Assembly (NCBI GenBank): GCA_003222815.1
Contig: QHXC01000165.1
Coordinates: forward strand, 1-34,208
Length of the DNA stretch: 34,208 bases
Direction: 5' to 3'
From: Acidobacteriota bacterium
Lineage (GTDB): Bacteria; Acidobacteriota; Terriglobia; 20CM-2-55-15
Made by a program: the position numbers and the translations under genes. Below are positions 18,195 through 27,005 of the stretch, one piece after another. The notes under the pieces are model-generated. The model saw nothing but the letters and a program-made list of their open reading frames with translations. It did not search any database and was not told the DNA's origin. The stretch's first letter is position 1, and the number at the start of each line of letters is the position of its first letter.

Positions 18195-18319
18195 AGCGAA
18201 ACGGACGCCGGCAAGTAGGTCACAGTCTGGAAGAAGCAAGCAGACGGGAGTTGGAAAGTCATTCGTGGATACATTCAACTCCGATTTGCCGCCTGCACCG
18301 CCAACACGTGGCAAATAGT
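18195..18319 (+). pseudogene. C-terminal remnant of a DUF4440/SnoaL-like protein
   Basis: SETDAGK*VTVWKKQADGSWKVI | VDTFNSDLPPAPPTRGK*; needs one stop readthrough and one frame change to read as a typical GKYVTVWKKQADGSWKVxVDTFNSD tail. Confidence 0.6.
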
Positions 18320-18334
18320 GAACCTGGAGCAATC

Positions 18335-19993
18335 ATGACGGGACGAAAGCATTTCGGATTTCTTGTCATGTTGATATCGGTAGCGACGCACACGTCTGTA
18401 TTTGCGCAAACTCCGTGTGCCGGGTCGCGCGATCTCAGGTTGATCAATGGCAGGATTCACACGATGGACAAGAAAGACTCCGTCGTGCCCGAAGTCACGA
18501 TTCAGGAAGGAATTTTCGCCGCCGTAGGCAAAGCCGCGAACTTAAGGCTTAACCCCTGCACTAAGGTCATTGACCTGAGTGGCCGAACTGTCGTCCCAGG
18601 GCTCGTCGATAACCACAATCATATCGTCCTGCTGGGCATGCGGCCGGGCCATGACGTCCGCCTGGAAACGGCCGCATCGATCGCAGAAGTACAGGCCATA
18701 CTCAAGGCGAAAGCGAAGACTGTACCGCCGGGAGCTTTTATCACGACGCTGGGCGACTGGAACATCAAGCAATTTGCCGAGAAGCGGTTGCCGACGCTAG
18801 CAGAGCTGGACGAGGCGCTGCCCAATCATCCCTACCTTATGAACGGCGGTGGTGGAACTGTGACGAACAGCCCCGGCAAAACATTTTTCGAGGGCAGGGG
18901 CATTGTCGTCAGTCCGGCAGGCGCTATTGCCAACGGCCCACCTTTCCTGGCAGCGCTAAACCTGTTGCGCGCAATCCAGACTTTTGAGGACATGAAGCGA
19001 GGAACGCTTGATGCGATGACCTATACCGCCAGCATGGGTCTGACGACAAACGTCGACATGGGGGCTTTCACAATTCCCGGCACGCCAGACATGCAAGATG
19101 CAGCCATCGCGGACAACGTGGAGAGCTTGAATCCGTGGACCATGTATGACGCGTTCATGGCCTTGCACCGGGAACGGAAGCTCACCACACGTCTGCGCAT
19201 TTTCTTTCTCACGCAGGACACACGCCCCGATGTTCCCATCCTGAAACAGCGGCTGCTCAACTCCTTCCCCAACTTCGGCGATGACATGCTGAAGACCGCA
19301 GGCATCGGCGAGTTTGCGGCGGCGTGGCGTTTCCAGGCAGGCAACACACCCACAAACTACGAGACAGCCTTGCAGCTCGTCGCGAAGCAGGGGTGGGCAT
19401 TTCAGCAACACACGTTGTCGCTGGCCGAGGACCAGTTCACGACGAGCACTTTCGAGAAGGTAAATGCGGTCACGCCGATTGCCGACTTGCGCTGGTCAAT
19501 TGGCCACGTGCCCCGCATAGACAGGCCGACGCTCGATCGGTTGAAGGCCATCGGCGCCGGTGTCGCGGTCCATGGATGGTTGTACCTGTCTGGCTCCCCC
19601 GGAAACGGCGGGCCGCCATTTCGAACAATTTTGGACAGCGGAATTCATGTGGGCGCCGGCTCGGATGCGGCTGCGGTGTCCGTGTTCGATCCGTGGCTGG
19701 AGATCTACTACATGGTCACAGGCAAAAACTCCGCGGGGGAACTGATTAACGACGGGCAACAGATACCGCGGATGGACGCCCTGCGCCTGTACACGGCGGC
19801 AAACGGCTGGTTTCTCCATGAGGAGGACAAGCTTGGAACGATCGAGCCAGGCAAGTTAGGTGACCTGGTCGTGCTCAGCGACGATTTTTTCGATCCAAGG
19901 AAAGTATCAGATGAGGCGATCAAGAAGCTGAAGTCCGTGCTCACTGTCGTCGACGGAAAAGTTGTGCACAACGAAATGACTCAGGGCCGGTAG
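18335..19993 (+). CDS. Secreted amidohydrolase (amidohydrolase_3/YtcJ-like)
   Basis: MTGRKHFGFLVMLISVATHTSVFAQ...LINGRIHTMDKKDSVVPEVTIQEGIFAAVG...VIDLSGRTVVPGLVDNHNHI...VHGWLYLSG...GAGSDAAAVSVFDPWLEIYYMVTG...GTIEPGKLGDLVVLSDDFF. Confidence 0.9.
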   Translation: MTGRKHFGFLVMLISVATHTSVFAQTPCAGSRDLRLINGRIHTMDKKDSVVPEVTIQEGIFAAVGKAANLRLNPCTKVIDLSGRTVVPGLVDNHNHIVLLGMRPGHDVRLETAASIAEVQAILKAKAKTVPPGAFITTLGDWNIKQFAEKRLPTLAELDEALPNHPYLMNGGGGTVTNSPGKTFFEGRGIVVSPAGAIANGPPFLAALNLLRAIQTFEDMKRGTLDAMTYTASMGLTTNVDMGAFTIPGTPDMQDAAIADNVESLNPWTMYDAFMALHRERKLTTRLRIFFLTQDTRPDVPILKQRLLNSFPNFGDDMLKTAGIGEFAAAWRFQAGNTPTNYETALQLVAKQGWAFQQHTLSLAEDQFTTSTFEKVNAVTPIADLRWSIGHVPRIDRPTLDRLKAIGAGVAVHGWLYLSGSPGNGGPPFRTILDSGIHVGAGSDAAAVSVFDPWLEIYYMVTGKNSAGELINDGQQIPRMDALRLYTAANGWFLHEEDKLGTIEPGKLGDLVVLSDDFFDPRKVSDEAIKKLKSVLTVVDGKVVHNEMTQGR

Positions 19994-20120
19994 AAAAGAT
20001 CGGGCACCTGTAGGTACCGGAAAACATAGTGTCTGGGGTCGAGCCTGGGCCGAGCCCTTGCGTGGTTGGTTATGATTGTGGTCCGATGCTTGCACGAGGA
20101 CTCGTGGGAGTAATTACACG

Positions 20121-20435
20121 GTGCTGAAAATCACACCAGTCCGAGAAGACGAAAAGTCCCTCAGGCTTCGGCTGTGCGGCCAGTTCACTAAGGAATATGT
20201 TGGGGAGCTGGAGCGCGCGCTCTTGCATGACAGCATCGAAACCCAGACCGTGGCGCTCGACCTTGCAAATGTGACCTTTGTAGACCGCGAAGCGATGGTC
20301 TTTCTCTGTTCAGCCAAGGCGAGGAATATTGCTATCGAGAATTGTCCTTCCTACGTGATCCGCTGGATCCAACAGGAGCGGCTCTGCGGCCCCTCCGCCG
20401 AGGATCCTCAACAGCCCGAGTCCTCCAAACCGTAA
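20121..20435 (+). CDS. STAS-domain-like protein (GTG start)
   Basis: VLKITPVREDEKSLRLRLCGQFTKEYVGELERALL...TVALDLANVTFVDREAMVFLCSAKARNIAIENCPSYVIRWIQQE. Confidence 0.65.
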   Translation: MLKITPVREDEKSLRLRLCGQFTKEYVGELERALLHDSIETQTVALDLANVTFVDREAMVFLCSAKARNIAIENCPSYVIRWIQQERLCGPSAEDPQQPESSKP

Positions 20436-20579
20436 AGCTTTAGTCCTGAATTCTGAGTTCTGAGTTGTGAGTTCTGAGTAAAACTCACAACTCAAAACTC
20501 ACAACGTTTGCTTCTGGTACACGTCTTGCACAGCGTTGCGGTGAACGCCGGAATAAGAAGACGGTACCGGAAGTGACGC

Positions 20580-20729
20580 ATGATTTACGAACTGATTCCC
20601 ATTCTGATTTTTCTCGGGTTGTGGTTGATCGCAGGTATCGCGCTGATTACGGATGCAAGTGTTCGCGCCTTTAGAAGCATTCAAGTGAGCCTGCGTGACC
20701 GGAGGAGGCAACCGTGCTCTATTTGCTGA
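20580..20729 (+). CDS. Small single-TM protein
   Basis: MIYELIPILIFLGLWLIAGIALITDASVRAFRSIQVSLRDRRRQPCSIC*; 49 aa, overlaps the next small ORF. Confidence 0.45.
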   Translation: MIYELIPILIFLGLWLIAGIALITDASVRAFRSIQVSLRDRRRQPCSIC

Positions 20730-20938
20730 AAGTCTACGTCTTGGTGGCTGCGCCTGTTTTTGGTCTGTCCGGATTGATTATCGTTGGTTTGTTTTTCGTG
20801 ACGACGTCGCAATTTCGCGAACTTTTTCGCGACGCGGCCGGTCACCTCCGCTCATTCCGCGCAAGATTCAACGACTTAGTAATTGGCAAAGCCTTTGCTA
20901 TGCACTCGGCCGTCAGCAAAGGAGGTTTCAGACAATGA
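20714..20938 (+). CDS. Small membrane protein (GTG start)
   Basis: MLYLLKVYVLVAAPVFGLSGLIIVGLFFVTTSQFRELFRDAAGHL..., one or two TMs; stop overlaps the next gene start. Confidence 0.5.
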   Translation: MLYLLKVYVLVAAPVFGLSGLIIVGLFFVTTSQFRELFRDAAGHLRSFRARFNDLVIGKAFAMHSAVSKGGFRQ

Positions 20939-21561
20939 ATAGATCAATCGTTTTGAAAAAGGAAATCGGCGGATTCTTGGCTGTCATTGCTGCATTGTTC
21001 GTTTTCACAACGACAGCAACGGCACAGGTGGAGCTTCCATCACAAATCAGTTTTCAAGGAACTGCTTTGGTGACGAAGGACACTACTGAAGGGACGACCT
21101 CTCACAGCGCTACGAAGTCCGGCGGCTTTCTCCTTGGATATTCCTACCAGTTCAATCGTTGGGCGGGTGTTGAAGGCAATTACGGCTACACGCGTAATAC
21201 CCAGAACTATATCGGACTGACCCGGTCATCACTAGAAGCGGACTTTCACGAAATCACAGGAGCGTTCGTGGCGCATTTCCCCTTGAATGTTTCGAAGGTC
21301 CGTCCCTACGCTTTGGCGGGCACCGGCGCCTTGGTGTGCGAGCCCACCGATAAATTCGTCGTCACCGGAGCCGGACGGCAAACCAAAGCCGCGTTCCTGT
21401 ACGGAGGCGGAGTGGACTTTGATGTTGCGCACAACTTCGGCGTGCGTGCAGAGTATCGCGGACTCGTATACAAGGTGCCGGACTTTACACTCGACAGCTT
21501 GAACCTCGATAAAGTGACCCACCTGGCACAACCTTCCGTCGGATTCTATTTCCGATTCTGA
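20935..21561 (+). CDS. Outer-membrane beta-barrel protein
   Basis: From ATG 20935: signal peptide (FLAVIAALFVFTTTATAQ), GGFLLGYSYQFNRWAGVEGNYGYTRN, KVRPYALAGTGALV, terminal aromatic GFYFRF. Confidence 0.85.
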   Translation: MNRSIVLKKEIGGFLAVIAALFVFTTTATAQVELPSQISFQGTALVTKDTTEGTTSHSATKSGGFLLGYSYQFNRWAGVEGNYGYTRNTQNYIGLTRSSLEADFHEITGAFVAHFPLNVSKVRPYALAGTGALVCEPTDKFVVTGAGRQTKAAFLYGGGVDFDVAHNFGVRAEYRGLVYKVPDFTLDSLNLDKVTHLAQPSVGFYFRF

Positions 21562-21629
21562 TTACTCACCACACAAACCCCGCTGTCCTCGTTTTCACGG
21601 GGACGGCGGGCGGTCCGTGAAATGGCATT

Positions 21630-21864
21630 CCCCTCCTGGGCTCCTTGGTTCAGGAGGGCTTTGTACAAAAAGTCACTTGCTGGTTTCCGAACATCGCCGA
21701 TTCGCATTCGCCGATCGCCAATGTCTAACAGCCATGTGCAAGCAGCCAAAGCAATTGCCGAGGATATTGCACATCTTTGTTGCGTACCTGACGATTGGCG
21801 ATTGCAGATTTCAGATCTAGCTGCGTGGCCGTTGCCGACTTTTTGTGCAAAGCCATTCAGGAGG
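21630..21864 (+). mobile_element. MITE-like element, copy A
   Basis: TIR-like ends ggctttgtacaaaaagtc (left) and gactttttgtgcaaagcc (right) flanked by CCTCCTG/CAGGAGG hairpin sequence; nearly identical in inverted orientation to copy B at 23683-23908. Confidence 0.8.
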
Positions 21865-22003
21865 AATCCGCGGCTCGCGAGTCACTTCACGATTTCGCGA
21901 AGAATTTCGCGGTTCACTCATGCAATGTTCGAACAAACCGCCATTGCTCAGTTAGTTGCTTATGGCAACTGCGTTGCAGTTCAAGCCGCGACGGGAGGGC
22001 AAC

Positions 22004-22186
22004 ATGATTCGCATCAGAGTTCAATACGACGCACGCAATCGGACATTCAAGCTTGTCGATCAGGAATTCAGAACCATCCTCGAAGGCGATGCGATTTACG
22101 ACTTGGGCATACCGCTAACGCTTGAAGAATCCGACGAAGAGGATGACTTCACTGTAGTGAACAACATTCCGATTGCTCATGCATAA
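22004..22186 (+). CDS. Small conserved-looking acidic protein, unknown function
   Basis: MIRIRVQYDARNRTFKLVDQEFRTILEGDAIYDLGIPLTLEESDEEDDFTVVNNIPIAHA; gggagggcaac upstream of ATG. Confidence 0.55.
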   Translation: MIRIRVQYDARNRTFKLVDQEFRTILEGDAIYDLGIPLTLEESDEEDDFTVVNNIPIAHA

Positions 22187-22213
22187 CCCGACGGTACGAA
22201 AAGGAGGAAAGTT

Positions 22214-22354
22214 ATGTCCACCAATTCGGTTTCAATTTCATCTCACGGCCCGCAAGCCATCACTGTCATGAAGAACGCTTCGATGCTGGGAGCGGGACTC
22301 CTTATCGCTAGCTTTGGCTCCGGACCGTTAAGTTTGGAAAGGAATGTCCAGTGA
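22214..22354 (+). CDS. 46 aa leader-like small ORF coupled to the efflux adaptor
   Basis: AAGGAGG ribosome-binding site upstream; MSTNSVSISSHGPQAITVMKNASMLGAGLLIASFGSGPLSLERNVQ*; stop overlaps adaptor start (GTGA). Confidence 0.5.
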   Translation: MSTNSVSISSHGPQAITVMKNASMLGAGLLIASFGSGPLSLERNVQ

Positions 22355-23661
22355 AGTCTTCAAATGCTTATTCACGGCTCCTCGCGACGCTGCTTATCAC
22401 AGCAGGCCTGACGCTAGCCGGTTGCAACACGCAAGCAAGCATCTCGAACGCGGCTTCATCTCCATCAGCAACGGAAGTCTCTGTGATCACCGTGAGTGCG
22501 GAAGACACGCCCATATACAACGAGTACGCGGCGCAGACTTTTGCTCGCGACATGGTCGAGGTGCGCGGCCGAGTGGATGGCTACATCGAGAAGCGTCTAT
22601 TCGAAACCGGTTCAGATGTGAAGGCCGGGCAGCCGCTGTACATCCTAGATCTCCGTCCTTATGAAGCCGAGGTAGAAAAGGCCCGGGGTGACTTGTCACA
22701 GAGTCACGCAAATCAAGAGTTCGCCGCCCGGCAGGTCGCCCTGCTTCAGGCCGAAGCGGACCTCGCACAAGCTCAAGCGAACCTTCTTAAAGCGCAGCAG
22801 GATGTGGATCGCCTGCGTCCGCTCGTGAAACAGGAGGCCGCACCGCTTCAGGACCTGGACAATGCTGTCGCTGCTCTGCAAGCGAACCAGGCCAACGTTC
22901 GTGCCAGGCAAGCCAGCGTGGAGCAAGCCCGGCTTTCAACCAAAGCTCAAATCGAAACGACAGCCGGTCAGGTGGAATCTCAGAAAGCGTCGCTTCGGTC
23001 CGCAGAGCTGAATCTAGAATACGCCACGATTCGCGCGCCGATCAGCGGGCGGATTGGCGACAGTCTCGTCCAGGCCGGCGGCCTCGTCACACGCGCTTCT
23101 GCCCAGCCGCTCACAACGATCGTTCCGCTCGATGTGATCTGGGTGCGGTTCAAGCTGAGCGAAGGTGAGTACTTCGATTATGAACGGAGGAAAGAGAAGG
23201 AGCCCAATCGAAGCATTCCCCTGGAATTGATCCTTGCCGACGGCAAACTCTATCCACATGTCGGGCGTATCCAAAACACGGTCAACCAGGTCGATTCCAA
23301 GACGGGAACCATAGAGATTCAAGCGACGTTCCCGAATCCCGAGCGAACGCTTCTCCCCGGCCAGTTCGGACAATTGCGGATGCGCGTCGAAGATCGCAAG
23401 GACGCGATTCTCGTTCCGCAGAGGGCCGTGCAGGAATTGCAGGGACTGCAGTCGGTGTTGACGGTCGGCCCGCAGAATAAAGTTCTGGCTCGCACCATCG
23501 TGACCGGCGAACGCGTGGGCGAGCGCTGGGTCGTGCTGAAGGGGCTGGCGGCTGGCGAGCGCGTCATCGTGGAAGGAATCCAGAAGGCGATGCCGGGAAC
23601 TGTGGTAGACCCAAAACCCTACGAAGCCGCCTCAGGATCGGAGACTTACGGTGTCCCATGA
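22351..23661 (+). CDS. RND efflux periplasmic adaptor subunit (membrane fusion lipoprotein)
   Basis: Lipobox LTLAGC; VEVRGRVDGYIEKRLFETGSDVKAGQPLYILDLRPYEAEVEKA...ATIRAPISGRIGDSLVQAGGLV...GTIEIQATFPNPERTLLPGQFGQLRM. Confidence 0.95.
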   Translation: MKSSNAYSRLLATLLITAGLTLAGCNTQASISNAASSPSATEVSVITVSAEDTPIYNEYAAQTFARDMVEVRGRVDGYIEKRLFETGSDVKAGQPLYILDLRPYEAEVEKARGDLSQSHANQEFAARQVALLQAEADLAQAQANLLKAQQDVDRLRPLVKQEAAPLQDLDNAVAALQANQANVRARQASVEQARLSTKAQIETTAGQVESQKASLRSAELNLEYATIRAPISGRIGDSLVQAGGLVTRASAQPLTTIVPLDVIWVRFKLSEGEYFDYERRKEKEPNRSIPLELILADGKLYPHVGRIQNTVNQVDSKTGTIEIQATFPNPERTLLPGQFGQLRMRVEDRKDAILVPQRAVQELQGLQSVLTVGPQNKVLARTIVTGERVGERWVVLKGLAAGERVIVEGIQKAMPGTVVDPKPYEAASGSETYGVP

Positions 23662-23682
23662 ATCGCATGTGAATCGGACTGC

Positions 23683-23908
23683 TCTCCTGACGGCTTTGCA
23701 CAAAAGTCGGGCACGGCCACGCAGCTAGATCTGAAATCTGCAATCGCCAATCGTCAGGTAAGCAACAAAGATATGCAATATCCTCAGCAATTGCTTTGGC
23801 TGATTGCACATGGCTGTTAGACATTGGCGATCGGCGAATGCGAATCGGCGATGTTCAGAAAGCAGCAAGTGACTTTTTGTGCAAAGCCCCCTCCTGTTCC
23901 AGGAGGGG
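23683..23908 (-). mobile_element. MITE-like element, copy B (inverted relative to copy A)
   Basis: ggctttgcacaaaagtcgggcacggccacgcagctagatctgaaatctgcaatcgccaatcgtcaggta... is the reverse complement of copy A with few mismatches; right end carries perfect hairpin cccctcctg-ttc-caggagggg (23888-23908). Confidence 0.82.
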
Positions 23909-23941
23909 ACTCAAGGTTATCGGTAGAAAGGACAGTGAGAT

Positions 23942-26900
23942 ATGGCCAGATTCTTCATTGATCGTCCGGTCTTCGCGATTGTGATCGCAATCGTGATTGT
24001 GATTTTGGGGGGCGTCGCCATCCCGAATCTACCGGTCGCCACATACCCCGAGCTCGTTCCTCCTGTCGTTCAGATTGTCGCGAACTACCGTGGTGGAAAC
24101 GCGCTCGATCTTGAAAGAACCGTCGCGCAACCGATCGAACAGCAGCTCACGGGACTGGACGGAATGCTCTACTTCTTTTCGCGGAGCTCGAATGACGGTG
24201 TGCTGACCATCGATGTAACTTATGAGCTTGGCACCGACATTGATCTTGCGACGGTCAAAACACAAAACAAAGTCAATGTCGCATTGCCGTCGCTGCCGCC
24301 CGAGGTTCAGCGCGTGGGCGTCACGGTGAAAAAAGTGTCGTCCGCATTCCTGCTGGCCATCGGTGTTTTCGCAAACGATGATCGATACGATTCCCTCTTC
24401 CTCAGTAATTACGCGACGATCAATCTCGTGGACAAGATCGGCAGCATTCCTGGTGTTGGCGACACGCGGCTCGCGGCCACACAAGACTACGGCATGCGAG
24501 TTTGGATCAACCCGGACAAGATGGCAAAGCTTGGGTTAACGGCCACCGACGTGAGCCGGGCAATCCAGTCGCAGAACCGCCAGAACCCCGCCGGCGCGCT
24601 TGGCCAGCCTCCTGCGCCGATGGGCACCGATTTCCAGTATCCGGTGACCGCATCGGGGCGGCTTCTGGAGCCCGCGCAGTTCTCCGACATCATTCTGCGA
24701 GCCGAACCCGATGGATCGCTGCTGCGACTTCGCGACATCGGCCGTGTGGAGCTTGGCGCGCAGGACTACAAATCTTTCAGCTGGCTCACGAAGAAGCCTG
24801 CCGCGGTGATCATCGTGTATCTCTCGCCAGGAGCGAATGCGGTAGACACGGCGAATCGCGTCATCACGTTCCTCGACGACGCGAAGAAGAATTTTCCGGC
24901 AGGCATCGAATACAAAGTCGGTTATGACGCGACCCGATTCGTCCGGGCGGCCATCACCGAAGTCGTTGAAACACTTTTCATCGCGGTGGCGCTAGTCATC
25001 ATCGTCGTCTTCCTGTTTCTCCAGAACTGGCGGGCGACGCTCATTCCGCTGCTGACTGTACCCGTTTCGATCATCGGTACGTTCGCTTTGTTTCCGCTGT
25101 TGGGCTTCTCCATCAACATGACCAGCATGTTCGGTCTCGTACTCGCCATCGGCATCGTGGTCGACGACGCAATCGTGGTTGTCGAGGCGGTACAGCACAA
25201 GATCGACCACGGAATGAGTCCTCGAGAAGCCACGATCCAGGCAATGCGCGAAGTGTCGGGACCCGTCGTCGCCATTGCGCTGATTCTGAGTGCCGTATTC
25301 ATTCCCGTGGCGTTCCTCGGGGGCATTAGCGGCCAAATCTACCGGCAGTTCGCGCTGACGATCGCTGTGTCTGTGTTGATATCCGCGTTCAGCGCCCTTT
25401 CGCTTAGCCCGGCGTTGAGCGTCATGCTGCTTCGGCCGGAAAAGACAACCAGGGGAAACCTCGGCCGCTTCTTCGGCTGGTTCAATCGAGCCTTCGATTG
25501 GTCGACTGGCCGCTATCTCGCTGGTGTTCGAACTTTCATCCGCAGGTCCGCGCTCGCGCTCGTTGCTCTGGGCGCGTTGTTCCTCACCGTGGGGGGCATG
25601 TTCAGAGTTGTCCCGGCCGGTTTCCTTCCAGATGAAGACCAGGGCGTGATCTTCGTTTTAGTGCGGCTGCCGGACGGTGCATCCCTTGAACGGAACGAAA
25701 AGGTCACGGCGGAAGTCGAGAACGTTCTTCTTTCGATACCTGGTGTCCAGGATACGACGACTCTCGGCGGGCTCGACATCACCACGCGGACCAACAGCTC
25801 GAATGTCTCAACAGTCATTGCGGTGTTGAAGCCGTGGGAAGAAAGAAAGTCAGAAGCCCTACAGTTCGGCAACATTCTGACCCAGGCGAATGCGCGCGCA
25901 AGCCGGGTCCAGGGCGCATTCGTCTTTGCTTTCGGATTGCCACCTATTCTGGGCCTTGGAACTTCAGGTGGGTTTGAGTTCATGGTCGAAGACCGCGCGG
26001 GTGTGGATGCCAACAAGCTTGCCGATGCAGCGCAGGCTCTGGTCAACGCTGGCCGGACGCAACCGGCGCTTGGTCCCGTCGCGAATACGTTCCGTGTGGC
26101 CGTGCCAAGTTATCGCGTCGACCTCGATAACGAGAAGGCGCAAACTCTCGGTATTCCCACAAGCGATGTCTACGACTCAATCCAGACTTTCCTGGGCGGC
26201 CTCTACATCAATGACTTCAACCGGTTCGGCCGAACCTGGAGAGTGATCATGCAGGCCGAACCGGAGTATCGCAAACATCCGGACGCGGTGAACCGGTTTC
26301 ACGTCCGCAATGGGAGTGGCGACATGGTGCCATTGAGCACACTGGTTACGATGAATCCAACCAGCGGCCCGGACGTGATCTACCGGTTCAACCGCTATCG
26401 CGCGGCCGAACTCATCGGGCAAACCAAACCGGGCTTCAGTTCCGGCCAGTCCGCGGCGGCAATGGAGGGGATCGCGCGCAAGAACCTGCCATCCGGATTT
26501 GGTTTCGAGTGGACCGGAACGGTTTTTCAGCAAAAGCTGTCGGAAGGCAAGGAGAGTTTCATCTTCGGGTTCGCCGCGATATTGGTCTTCCTGTTCCTGG
26601 CGGCTCAATACGAAAGTTGGGTCATTCCATTTGCCGTCGTTCTGGCGGTACCGCTGGGTGTGCTCGGTGCGCTCACAGGCGTACTCCTCCGCGCCTATGC
26701 GTACGACGTATATACACAGATTGGCATCGTGACGCTCATCGGCCTCGCCTCGAAGAACGCGATTTTGATTGTCGAGTACGCGAGACTGCGGCATGAAAGC
26801 GGCAGATCGATCGTGAAAGCGGCGCTCGCGGCCGCTCAACCGGCGCGCACTCGGGACAACCGTGTTTGCCGGAATGACCGCTGCCACGCTACTCGCCGTG

Positions 26901-27005
26901 TTGTTTGTACCAACGCTGTACGTCGTCACCCAAAAAGTCGCCGAACGCTTGAAGGCCGCGCCACAAGCGGCTCAGCCAGCGCCGGCGCCGGAGGTGGAAG
27001 GATGA
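23942..27005 (+). pseudogene. RND (HAE1-family) efflux permease with C-terminal deletion/frameshift
   Basis: MARFFIDRPVFAIVIAIVIVILGG...IPGVGDTRL...FALFPLLGFSINMTSMFGLVLAIGIVVDDAIVVVEAV; intact to GLASKNAILIVEYARLRHESGRSIVKAALAAA, then resumes in another frame as RRALGTTVFAGMTAATLLAVLFVPTLYVVTQKVAERLK...PEVEG* ending at 27005. Confidence 0.9.
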
